A stretch of DNA of 9,296 nt from Acidimicrobiales bacterium (GCA_027451605.1 DAIDJA010000054.1:1-9296), one strand, 5' to 3'; positions 1-6,223 are shown, numbered from the stretch's first letter. Program-made: numbers and translations. Notes: a model not told the origin generated them from the sequence alone.

Positions 1-3000
1 GGTGACCATGAAATAGGTAAAGGGGAATTTTGATCCCAGCGTGGCACACCGAGATACGACCTTCTAATAATTGATACAGATTCATCTTCAAAAAGTACAT
101 TTACTGCAGGAAGCCACCCTGGTAAGTCTACATGGGTCTTAATTAAACCAATTTGATCGGAAGTTATCTTATGATCAACGGTCAAAATCTCACCTGATGT
201 GTCATCCACTTTTTCTTCTTCATCTTTTTCTATAATTTCTTTTGCCTTAGTCAAAACTTCAGCGGACAAGTAAAGTGGGCGCAGTCGTAATTTTGTCGGA
301 CTCATAAAACCGTCAACTCGCCATCTGCTAACAGGAAAAAGTTTAAAGAAATCTTGAATTTTCCCCGATCCGGGTATCTTAGAAGATTCCTTAAACTCAA
401 TCTCATCTCCCGTTGACAACCAACCGATTTGTTTGGCGTCACCTTTTTCAATTTGCTTTAAAAGCGAAGGTTCTGCTGTTCTGTAAGACTCACACCACTT
501 CGGTAATTCGTGGGTAAAAATGTCTACATTAGGTTTTAGAAATCCAATTTTTCCAAATTCACCGCCAAATACTCTAATGATTCCATATTTTATACCGCTT
601 CCATTACGATAGGCATAGAGTCGGGCATGATGAATGTAACTTAACTCTGCTGCCCCACCTTGGATGCTTATCATTGCTGCCGGTTCCGGGAACATAGCGA
701 TTCTATTGTCAAGATTTTTTAAATTAATAGGCATTCTCGACAGCAGATTTTCATCGACTTCAATATCGGCTTTATCCTCAAGGAAATTCAAATAAGACAA
801 ATATTCACCTTTATTCACTATCCTCGAAATTTCTGTACGTGACCATTGCCCGACTGAGTCCTTGTATTTTAGCTTATTGACAGTATCGCGATGAAGTGAC
901 CCGATTGAAGGTCGGAGTCTTAACGGATTTATTACTGCAACCTTGTCTTCATTGAAATGTCTGATAATCAAATTTTTTACATAATCTGAGGTAGTATTTT
1001 CCCATTTCTTGAAAACTTCTTGGGTATTAACTACGTACCCTTTCGGGAACTTAGCCAAAACATCCTTGTATGACATAGTTTGATTTAGTCGATGTTTGCC
1101 GATAAATGTCCTTCGTTCCACTAAAACTTGCGCCACTACAGGAGTAATGGTTAATAAAATTAGTGCATCCAAAGCGTGATGTCGTCGATCAAACCTGTCC
1201 TTGCGGTTTTCTAATAATTTATACATTGGGATATCAGTTTGTATATTTAGAGCGTCACGAGCTTCATGTGTTATAAATCCGCTATAAACTTGAACCAAAT
1301 TTTGAGAAGATTTATCATTTACTCCCAAATAATTATTTAATCTCTCTCGAATCGCTCGAGCAGCATAAGAAGTTGCCTGAATATTTTGATCATCAATATC
1401 TTCATCCGGTGATTTACGCTTTAGACGTCTAATCAAATTATTTTTGTAACTTTCAAATGCTTTTTTATCCGGATAAGGCATATAGTCCTTACAATCGGCG
1501 TACTTAAGCTGTTTTACCCTGTTCAATACTTCGACTAAATTTTTCCCTCTAGATTTTGCGTATATGGCAAACGGAAGATTGGATTTATCTGCATTGCATT
1601 TACGACAAACAAGTGCCAAATTTGCTTCAACGTTTGATCCACCGTCACTTCTTGGTACAACATGATCAAGTTCCGCTGTCTTAAAATCGCTTAACGCCTC
1701 GCCGCAATAAAGACAGGTGCTATCGAACCAGTTATATAGGAGATATTTCCAAATATCACCCTTTTCGGGACGTCCAATACCCTGAGCCTTTAATTCCGTT
1801 CTTAATCTTGCATTAAAATCTGCTCTCTTTCTTTGAGCAGATATTACTGCTTTCTTCTTTTCAGGACCCATGGCTGCATCTCGGGCGATCTCAACCACTA
1901 TTGAAGTCGGTTTACCCCACTTTAATGAAGCCGATGACAGGAACTTTCTTATTATCTCAATATTTCTATCCACGGCTGGTTGTCCGGTCGGAATGTCAAA
2001 TGAATCCATCGGTGGCATCCAGTTGTCACCGATATTAAATACTCCTTTAAGGGCTGTGGTTAAATCGCAACAATTTTCTTTCATATAATCATTTAGACTT
2101 CGCAACGTATTTCTCGAATATGCAGCCCTCCCGCTATTAAAATTCAGGTTGCCGATTGCTTCTAGCTCCTCATCACCTAAAGAATCTAAAAATTGGTCCA
2201 CCTCATCATCTTGTTCCATCTCTTCTACGGGGTCTGCAACAACGGAAATAAAATTAGCTCTGGAGATTTCATTAGCATTGTTCCACCAATCCTTAAATCT
2301 AGAAGGCTTTTTACCTTTTAAAAGCTCTCCTATCACCTTTAGAGAATCGAGCCGCGGGCAAATAGCACTAACCTTCTCACTATTAAGATTTAGTTGACTC
2401 TCCTCCACATTTAAAATATCATCTGCAACTTCGGCCCAAGTAATTTCTTCGGTTTTAAGGCCTGAAAGATAGTCATAAATATTACGATACTCTTCACAAG
2501 TTAACGGTCTTCCTTCAATTCGCATATCACCCAATTTCTGTAATATACGATTTTCCTGAAACTCTAAAGTCGCAATTGAAGCTCTGTACTCGTTCGGGTT
2601 AATCGAACACTTGCCAACATTACTTTTTGGAACGTAAGGCTTAATTTGATCAAATATCGTATGCAATATCTCGGTTGTTAACTTGTCATCCACATGCTGA
2701 GTATTACATATGAGCTTGACTTCGTTATAAGTATCTACTTGTAAGATCTGTTTGCTGAATATTGGTTGGCCGTTTTTGGGCGCGTTATTTTCAGGTTTTT
2801 TTGAGGGTTGACGATTTCGCATTAATTTATTTCCGGTTAATGCGCCAAGTTCTCCAATTGTTCTCGGTTTTGAGTCCAGCTCAAGAATTTTAACGGCCTC
2901 TTCTTGCATGTCACTCAGATTTGAAGATGGGAACTGCTCGTGTTCAAGCGTTTCGGTTGATTTCCAGGAGTTTCTCCACCCCCGATATTTTGCGATATGA

Positions 3001-3389
3001 GTTAAGGCATCCCACAGTAACTGCGAACGAAGTTCATCGTCTTTCACGTATTTACTTATTAGTCGTCTACGCGCCTCCCAGCACTGATACGTACTTTGGC
3101 TGTAATTCGATCTTGGGAAAATACCATTTGACTCTAATAAAGTTTTAATTGCGGTTAGTCGTGCCTTTTTTCTTCTTCTTAAACGTCTGGTTCTTCTGGC
3201 AATGCCAGCAACCTTCTTTCGTGAATCAGATACCTGTCCGTCCGGGTCTTTTCCGCCATCATGTATAAATGAAACTGCGGCCAATATTTCCTTTGGACTA
3301 CCGTTAATATATTTTACGGCGGCAAGTCCTATCGAATTATTGCCTACATCGACCCCCAACCGCCAGTTAATTTGTTTTTCAGTATTCAT
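1..3389 (-). CDS. cas9: Type II-C CRISPR endonuclease Cas9, 3' end cut by window edge
   Basis: RNA-guided DNA endonuclease of a type II CRISPR system. I followed the frame without any stop from the ATG at 3389-3387 to the window edge, giving 1129 codons. RuvC-I is GVDVGNNSIG with D14. An Arg-rich bridge helix (ARRTRRLRRRKKARL) covers residues 64-78. RuvC-II is IVVEIARD with E500. The HNH nuclease has D575-H576 and N599, flanked by CLYC (C559, C562) and CRKC (C595, C598), a zinc-knuckle pair. RuvC-III is RRHHALDAL with H738 and D741. Every catalytic residue known from SpyCas9 (D10, E762, H840, N863, H983, D986) has its counterpart. The last visible residues include RRSYLGVPRW, resembling the C-terminal end of actinobacterial Cas9 proteins, so probably only a few dozen residues are missing. 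The size and small REC lobe fit subtype II-C. The ribosome binding site is poor: only GGG 3 nt before ATG. A tracrRNA lies upstream on the same strand. Confidence 0.95.
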   Translation of the reverse strand, partial: MNTEKQINWRLGVDVGNNSIGLAAVKYINGSPKEILAAVSFIHDGGKDPDGQVSDSRKKVAGIARRTRRLRRRKKARLTAIKTLLESNGIFPRSNYSQSTYQCWEARRRLISKYVKDDELRSQLLWDALTHIAKYRGWRNSWKSTETLEHEQFPSSNLSDMQEEAVKILELDSKPRTIGELGALTGNKLMRNRQPSKKPENNAPKNGQPIFSKQILQVDTYNEVKLICNTQHVDDKLTTEILHTIFDQIKPYVPKSNVGKCSINPNEYRASIATLEFQENRILQKLGDMRIEGRPLTCEEYRNIYDYLSGLKTEEITWAEVADDILNVEESQLNLNSEKVSAICPRLDSLKVIGELLKGKKPSRFKDWWNNANEISRANFISVVADPVEEMEQDDEVDQFLDSLGDEELEAIGNLNFNSGRAAYSRNTLRSLNDYMKENCCDLTTALKGVFNIGDNWMPPMDSFDIPTGQPAVDRNIEIIRKFLSSASLKWGKPTSIVVEIARDAAMGPEKKKAVISAQRKRADFNARLRTELKAQGIGRPEKGDIWKYLLYNWFDSTCLYCGEALSDFKTAELDHVVPRSDGGSNVEANLALVCRKCNADKSNLPFAIYAKSRGKNLVEVLNRVKQLKYADCKDYMPYPDKKAFESYKNNLIRRLKRKSPDEDIDDQNIQATSYAARAIRERLNNYLGVNDKSSQNLVQVYSGFITHEARDALNIQTDIPMYKLLENRKDRFDRRHHALDALILLTITPVVAQVLVERRTFIGKHRLNQTMSYKDVLAKFPKGYVVNTQEVFKKWENTTSDYVKNLIIRHFNEDKVAVINPLRLRPSIGSLHRDTVNKLKYKDSVGQWSRTEISRIVNKGEYLSYLNFLEDKADIEVDENLLSRMPINLKNLDNRIAMFPEPAAMISIQGGAAELSYIHHARLYAYRNGSGIKYGIIRVFGGEFGKIGFLKPNVDIFTHELPKWCESYRTAEPSLLKQIEKGDAKQIGWLSTGDEIEFKESSKIPGSGKIQDFFKLFPVSRWRVDGFMSPTKLRLRPLYLSAEVLTKAKEIIEKDEEEKVDDTSGEILTVDHKITSDQIGLIKTHVDLPGWLPAVNVLFEDESVSIIRRSYLGVPRWDQNSPLPISWS

Positions 3390-3396
3390 GAACCCA

Positions 3397-3451
3397 ATTT
3401 TAACCGATAGGTGTTTCAATTTCAATTGGAAATTAAAACACCGGTTAAAAT
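3397..3451. repeat. Near-perfect inverted repeat in the cas9 leader
   Basis: The left arm (3397-3423) and right arm (3429-3451) are reverse complements except for one mismatch and a 3-nt insertion (ATA) in the left arm. The 5-nt centre is AATTG. On the cas9 strand the element would fold into a hairpin of more than 20 pairs in the mRNA leader, ending 7 nt before the ATG. There is no T-tract after it, so it is not an intrinsic terminator. It could act as a translational or mRNA-stability element, or as a protein operator at DNA level; the sequence does not decide between them. Confidence 0.8.
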
Positions 3452-3469
3452 CAACGAACGCTGCAAAAC

Positions 3470-3475
3470 AATATA
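3470..3475 (-). promoter_or_regulatory. Possible -10 box of cas9
   Basis: On the minus strand this reads TATATT (five of six matches to TATAAT). The expected start would be near 3463, so the transcript would carry the complete leader hairpin at 3451-3397. No convincing -35 box lies 16-18 nt upstream. This is a weak call; cas9 could instead be read from further upstream past the tracrRNA terminator. Confidence 0.25.
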
Positions 3476-3512
3476 CCGGTAGATACTTAAATTTTTCGAG
3501 ATTTACAATTTT

Positions 3513-3532
3513 CTATGGTCGACTAACCATAG
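3513..3532. repeat. Palindrome upstream of cas9, possible operator
   Basis: Perfect 7-bp arms CTATGGT (3513-3519) and ACCATAG (3526-3532) separated by CGACTA. It lies between the tracrRNA terminator and the cas9 leader, about 125 bp upstream of the cas9 start. Such a short symmetric element fits a binding site for a dimeric regulator, but no regulator gene is present nearby to connect with it. Confidence 0.4.
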
Positions 3533-3591
3533 TAAGAATCAATGGAATGGCCCCGACCGATAGCAATTTCCGGTGCACGGATTTTATCTGC

Positions 3592-3618
3592 AAAAAACGA
3601 CCCCCGGTAAACCGGGGG
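3592..3618 (-). terminator. Intrinsic terminator of the tracrRNA
   Basis: On the minus strand a GC-only 7-bp stem CCCCCGG/CCGGGGG with loop TTTA (3611-3608) is followed by TCG and six T (3597-3592). The T-tract exists only on the minus strand, so the terminator acts for leftward transcription. It would also shield cas9 from transcripts coming through the tracrRNA. Confidence 0.85.
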
Positions 3619-3668
3619 GTAGAACTCAAGCACAAACAAGTTTGTGCCTTACTGTGAATTTTCTATTT
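3592..3668 (-). ncRNA. tracrRNA of the Cas9 system
   Basis: Trans-activating RNA that pairs with the crRNA repeat and anchors the guide in Cas9. From 5' to 3' on the minus strand: an anti-repeat AAATAGAAAATTCACAGT (3668-3651), AAG, a nexus hairpin GCACAAA-CTTG-TTTGTGC (3647-3630), a single-stranded linker, and the terminator hairpin with its T-tract. The order, and the strings AAATAGAA, CAGTAAG and a following hairpin, match the Corynebacterium diphtheriae type II-C tracrRNA as I remember it. The RNA would be about 75 nt. The anti-repeat predicts that the cognate CRISPR repeat begins close to ACTGTGAATTTTCT, allowing mismatches. The 5' end is set only by promoter position. No array in the window allows direct confirmation. 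Confidence 0.8.
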
Positions 3669-3671
3669 ATG

Positions 3672-3700
3672 AGTTTAGCACAGCTGAACATATTTTGCAA
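3672..3700 (-). promoter_or_regulatory. Promoter of the tracrRNA
   Basis: Minus-strand -35 box TTGCAA (3700-3695), a 17-nt spacer, and -10 box TAAACT (3677-3672) preceded by TGC, giving an extended -10. The predicted start at about 3666-3664 falls exactly at the beginning of the anti-repeat, which supports both calls. The divergent ferredoxin leader begins about 110 bp to the right. Confidence 0.6.
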
Positions 3701-3897
3701 CTTTTCATACAATTGATTTATCTACCAAAGAAAGGGCCGATATAACTTACCTAAAAAGGCTAATTTCAATTTTATTGCAAGCCAAATCTGAAAAGCCATC
3801 CTGCCCTTAGCGTATATTATGAATGTCTTCATAAACTAAAGTAGAATTAGAAAAATGTTGATAGACCGTCTTGTCGTTAAATATAAGGAAACAAAAA
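3701..3897 (+). promoter_or_regulatory. Divergent intergenic region and ferredoxin leader
   Basis: This AT-rich stretch separates the leftward tracrRNA/cas9 unit from the rightward fdx-gltX unit. A TATATTAT stretch at 3813-3820 is the best -10-like sequence for the rightward unit, but I see no good -35 box at the right distance. A Shine-Dalgarno AAGGAA sits at 3885-3890, 7 nt before the ferredoxin ATG. I see no further gene or repeat here. Confidence 0.35.
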
Positions 3898-4089
3898 ATG
3901 AAAATAGTTGTAGATTTTGATCTGTGTGAATCCAACGGCCTGTGCATGGAATCGGCGCCGGAGGTTTTTGAAGTAAGAGATGACGATTTTCTTTATATTT
4001 TGGATGAAAATCCTCCGGAAGAGTTGCGTTCCAAAGTTGAACTGGCAGTAAGATCTTGCCCTAAACAGGCAATATCCATAGAAGATTAA
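3898..4089 (+). CDS. Small one-cluster ferredoxin
   Basis: Soluble cytoplasmic electron carrier of 63 residues, of the short single-cluster ([3Fe-4S] or [4Fe-4S]) type often paired with cytochrome P450s. The ligand pattern is C10-x5-C16 (CESNGLC) and C54-P55 near the C-terminus. The APEVFEV segment after the first motif and the final CPKQAISI are typical of the family. Only three Cys are present, at C10, C16 and C54, and a non-Cys residue stands between the first two (N13), which suggests a 3Fe cluster. The start at 3898 is chosen for AAGGAA 7 nt upstream; an in-frame TTG at 3871 would add nine residues without a binding site. No oxidoreductase partner is in the window. It lies 4 nt before gltX, so the two are probably co-transcribed, an unexpected pairing whose purpose is unknown. 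Confidence 0.88.
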   Translation: MKIVVDFDLCESNGLCMESAPEVFEVRDDDFLYILDENPPEELRSKVELAVRSCPKQAISIED

Positions 4090-4093
4090 TTCA

Positions 4094-4861
4094 ATGAAAG
4101 CCAGGTTCGCCCCCTCGCCTACGGGATATCTTCATGTCGGAGGCGCCAGAACAGCCCTATTTAATTGGCTAACGGTTCAAAAGGCAAAAAAATTTGATGA
4201 CAACGCTGTTTTTTTGCTTCGAATTGAAGACACCGATACTGAGAGAAATCGAGACGAGTGGACACAAGGTATATTGGACTCACTTTTAAAGCTGGGTTTG
4301 AATTGGGATGAGGGTCCCATATTCCAGTCAACCAGACTGGATGTTCACAAAACTATCGCATTAAAACTATACGATTTCCACTTGGCCTATTGGTGCAAGT
4401 GTTCCAAGGAAGATATTGAAAATAGAAATTCCGAAACTACTAACGTAGGTTATGACCGACACTGTCGTGATCTTAATTTGGAGTATCAATCAGGTTACGT
4501 ATTAAGATTCAAAGTCCCGCTTAGTTCAACAACTAAATTTCATGATCTGGTACGCGGTGAAGTTCAAATTGAAAACTCCACATTAGAAGATTTTGTCCTC
4601 CTAAAAAGCAATATGTCTCCACTGTTTGTGCTGGCTAACACTGTTGATGATATGGACATGGATGTAACCCACGTCATTCGTGGCGAAGAGCATTTATACA
4701 ATACCTTTAAAATCATCCTCCTATGGGAAGCTATTGCATCGAGTTTTATTTCAACCGGCGAATCGGCAAATAAACCCCTTCCGAGTTTTGCACATTTGCC
4801 TCTTCTTGTAAATGAAAAAAGGCAAAAACTTTCAAAGCGGCGTGACAAAGTATCGGTTTAG
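4094..4861 (+). CDS. gltX: Glutamyl-tRNA synthetase, catalytic part up to an in-frame TAG
   Basis: Class I synthetase that activates glutamate with ATP and loads it onto tRNA-Glu, and in bacteria lacking GlnRS also onto tRNA-Gln for later amidation. The 255 residues hold the whole Rossmann catalytic core. FAPSPTGYLHVGG contains the HIGH-type signature (H14-V-G-G), followed by LLRIEDTD (41-48), the tRNA-acceptor region with WCKCS and HCRD (C101, C103, C124; the His ligand after the last Cys seen in E. coli is Asp here), THVIRGEEH (192-200) and KLSKR (245-249). A complete GluRS is about 470-490 residues. Here TAG at 4859-4861 stops the frame just after KVSV, and the missing half continues in the same frame. 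The start is 4 nt after the ferredoxin stop, with no strong binding site of its own, so translational coupling is likely. Confidence 0.9.
   Translation: MKARFAPSPTGYLHVGGARTALFNWLTVQKAKKFDDNAVFLLRIEDTDTERNRDEWTQGILDSLLKLGLNWDEGPIFQSTRLDVHKTIALKLYDFHLAYWCKCSKEDIENRNSETTNVGYDRHCRDLNLEYQSGYVLRFKVPLSSTTKFHDLVRGEVQIENSTLEDFVLLKSNMSPLFVLANTVDDMDMDVTHVIRGEEHLYNTFKIILLWEAIASSFISTGESANKPLPSFAHLPLLVNEKRQKLSKRRDKVSV
4859..4861 (+). other. In-frame TAG inside gltX
   Basis: The TAG replaces one codon in a well-conserved stretch: KLSKRRDKVSV, then TAG, then EFFDMGFLPEAMVNYLALLGW. Actinobacterial GluRS proteins usually carry Glu at this position, so a single GAG-to-TAG change explains it. Reading through gives 479 residues, the normal family length. 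No frame shift, deletion or insertion accompanies it. The AGGA beginning inside the TAG (4860-4863) lies 10 nt before the ATG at 4874, so reinitiation is possible. Confidence 0.9.
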
Positions 4862-4873
4862 GAATTCTTCGAT

Positions 4874-5533
4874 ATGGGATTTTTACCGGAGGCAATGGTT
4901 AACTATCTGGCACTTTTAGGATGGGGTCCGAAAAACAATCAAGAAATCTTAACTATTGACGAATTGATCGACCAATTTGATTTAAACGAAGTAAATTTGG
5001 CGCCGGCATTTTTTGATATTCAAAAGTTAAATCACTTCAACAATATTTACATACGAGATATGGATGTTAACGAATTCCACAGTAGAGCCCAAGAGTTTCT
5101 TGACCGCCATTCTGTATTGAACCTAGCCACACTAAGAAACGACTCAAAATTAAATGACATTTTGGATTTAATCCAGCCGCGGATCAATACCTTCCAAGAG
5201 ATTGAAAATATGATCGGGTTTTTTGTTACAGGCGATTTTAACATTCCGAGCGATCTATACGATAAAACATATAACGATCCAATCAACCGAACAATTTTAT
5301 CTGAATTCAGGGATTCCATAGTCGCAATAGAATTTGATAGGGATACTCTTCATAGTTGCCTCGAATCCATCGGCTTAAAATATGAGAAAAAACTAAGCAA
5401 ATCACAAGCTCCGATTAGGCTTGCGATAACGGGGTCAAACGTAGGTCCTCCCCTTTTTGAGTCATTGATTATTTTGGGTAAAGACGAAACATTGACTAGA
5501 CTGGAAAGGGTAGCAAAAACGTTTCCTGAATAA
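4874..5533 (+). CDS. gltX: Glutamyl-tRNA synthetase, anticodon-binding part after the TAG
   Basis: This is the C-terminal half of the same GluRS, in frame with the preceding part; four codons (E, F, F, D) stand between the TAG and this ATG. It opens with MGFLPEAMVNYLALLGWGP, the start of the stem-contact and anticodon-binding helical domains, and ends with the family-typical PPLFESLIILGKDETLTRL. It supplies recognition of the tRNA anticodon and stem, while ATP and amino-acid chemistry sit in the upstream part. As an independent 219-residue chain it would need reinitiation at 4874, for which AGGA at 4860-4863 is the only visible help. The conserved sequence shows no decay: no further stops and intact motifs, arguing for recent mutation, base-calling error, readthrough or a working split rather than an old pseudogene. 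The stop lies 5 nt before tRNA-Gln. Confidence 0.85.
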   Translation: MGFLPEAMVNYLALLGWGPKNNQEILTIDELIDQFDLNEVNLAPAFFDIQKLNHFNNIYIRDMDVNEFHSRAQEFLDRHSVLNLATLRNDSKLNDILDLIQPRINTFQEIENMIGFFVTGDFNIPSDLYDKTYNDPINRTILSEFRDSIVAIEFDRDTLHSCLESIGLKYEKKLSKSQAPIRLAITGSNVGPPLFESLIILGKDETLTRLERVAKTFPE

Positions 5534-5538
5534 GATAT

Positions 5539-5613
5539 TCGGGGGTGGTGTAATCGGTAACACTGCAGGTTCTGGTCCTGCCTTTGAGGGTTCGAGTCCT
5601 TCCCCCCGAGCCA
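5539..5613 (+). tRNA. tRNA-Gln (anticodon CUG)
   Basis: Full cloverleaf with acceptor stem TCGGGGG (5539-5545) against CCCCCGA (5603-5609), discriminator G5610 and encoded CCA. D-stem GTG/CAC; anticodon stem GCAGG/CCTGC with loop TTCTGGT, anticodon CTG at 5572-5574; T-stem GAGGG/CCTTC with loop TTCGAGT. It reads CAG. The U1-A72 first pair is characteristic of bacterial tRNA-Gln and is a recognition feature for the GatCAB amidotransferase route. It starts 5 nt after the gltX stop, so it is probably cut out of the fdx-gltX transcript. Confidence 0.95.
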
Positions 5614-5861
5614 AAATATTTTACAACAAATTACAACAAATACGTTATTATTTGACTTCACCTTCTATAAATCCTATATGTGGCATCTTTTGCAACTTAT
5701 TTTCCGTAAGATTTGTTAACTTTCCGTTGAAGATTCCGGATATTTCAGATTAAATAATTTTTACGATTATACGTATAGCTTTTAGATTACGACATTTGAG
5801 CATGGCAACTAAGTGCCCCACATCTACCCAACCCACATACTTTCAAGGAAGTAATCTACTC
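5614..5861. other. Spacer between the two tRNA genes
   Basis: About 250 AT-rich bases without any coding frame I can support. It begins with a perfect tandem duplication of TTACAACAAA at 5621-5640 directly after tRNA-Gln. I see no hairpin with T-tract that would end the gltX-tRNA-Gln transcript. Confidence 0.6.
5621..5640. repeat. Tandem duplication of a 10-mer
   Basis: Two exact head-to-tail copies of TTACAACAAA, 7 nt after the CCA end of tRNA-Gln. The A-rich single-stranded sequence might serve as a 3' trailer where nucleases start tRNA processing; this is a guess. Confidence 0.6.
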
Positions 5862-5867
5862 TATAAT
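5862..5867 (+). promoter_or_regulatory. -10 box of tRNA-Glu
   Basis: A perfect TATAAT ends 21 nt before the first base of tRNA-Glu, which gives a 5' leader of about 14 nt. The nearest -35-like element is TTTCAA at 5841-5846 with a short 15-nt spacer, so the -35 assignment is weak. The box suggests that tRNA-Glu is transcribed separately from tRNA-Gln. Confidence 0.55.
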
Positions 5868-5888
5868 TAGATAGGTAACAATTTACTC

Positions 5889-5964
5889 GGCCCCATCGTC
5901 TAGTGGCCTAGGACACCACCCTCTCAAGGTGGAGACACGGATTCGAATTCCGTTGGGGCTGCCA
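5889..5964 (+). tRNA. tRNA-Glu (anticodon CUC)
   Basis: Full cloverleaf with acceptor stem GGCCCCA (5889-5895) against TGGGGCT (5954-5960), ending in a G-U first pair, discriminator G5961 and encoded CCA. D-stem GTC/GAC; anticodon stem CCACC/GGTGG with loop CTCTCAA, anticodon CTC at 5923-5925; T-stem ACGGA/TCCGT with loop TTCGAAT. It reads GAG. Together with tRNA-Gln it places both substrates of GluRS next to its gene. Confidence 0.95.
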
Positions 5965-6217
5965 TTTAAATATATACCGGAAATCGGAATCTTCAAAATT
6001 TATTAGATAAGAATTCATTGAGGATTGTCTGTAATTAATCCCGCTTATTTTAAATCCCTAAATTGCCTTTCTTGTTTTCAATGACTCCGAAAAGATCTCT
6101 TTTTTGACGCAAATATATCAAACAATGACGGTGAGTAATGATTTATTTTACTGTGGCAGTTATCTGTAAATTTATAATTTTTATAATTTTTGCGAATAGA
6201 AAATTAATGAAATATAG
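5965..6217. other. AT-rich intergenic region
   Basis: No supported gene; the ATG-initiated frames here are under 20 codons and lack binding sites. A short direct repeat of TTTATAATTT-like units lies around 6171-6190, upstream of the next promoter. No clear terminator for tRNA-Glu is visible. Confidence 0.5.
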
Positions 6218-6223
6218 TATAAT
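6218..6223 (+). promoter_or_regulatory. -10 box of the Bax inhibitor-1 gene
   Basis: A perfect TATAAT whose predicted start near 6230 leaves a leader of about 70 nt before the ATG at 6301. No good -35 box stands 16-18 nt upstream. The leader ends in a strong Shine-Dalgarno AGGAGGA (6284-6290), the best in the window. Confidence 0.5.

Noticed and set aside
1870..2397. Plus-strand open frames inside cas9 (1870-2088, 2149-2397)
   Set aside because: They lie antisense to conserved Cas9 coding sequence, have no family features and no binding sites.
3390..3419. In-frame TTG upstream of the cas9 ATG
   Set aside because: It would add ten residues inside the hairpin arm with no binding site, and Cas9 proteins normally start shortly before the RuvC-I motif.
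3411..3438. Solo CRISPR repeat of a type I or III system
   Set aside because: The palindrome ends resemble such repeats, but there is a single copy and no spacer-sized periodicity anywhere in the window.
2921..3657. Plus-strand open frames at 2921-3148 and 3202-3657
   Set aside because: They are antisense to the Cas9 N-terminus, and the longer one runs through the leader hairpin and the tracrRNA terminator; the composition is not protein-like.
3871..3897. TTG start for the ferredoxin nine codons upstream
   Set aside because: No Shine-Dalgarno precedes it, while AAGGAA is well placed for ATG at 3898, where the usual short N-terminus begins.
4859..4861. TAG as a generally reassigned sense codon, or a pyrrolysine site
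   Set aside because: The solute-binding protein ends at TAG at a normal C-terminus with another TAG shortly after, no suppressor tRNA is present, and no pyrrolysine-related gene or obvious downstream stem-loop is visible.
5350..5661. Minus-strand frame of 103 codons over the gltX end and tRNA-Gln
   Set aside because: It reads antisense through a clear synthetase C-terminus and a complete tRNA.
6091..6106. AAAAGATCTCTTTTTT as an intrinsic terminator
   Set aside because: The arms leave only a 2-nt loop and the stem is almost all A-T, so no stable hairpin is expected.
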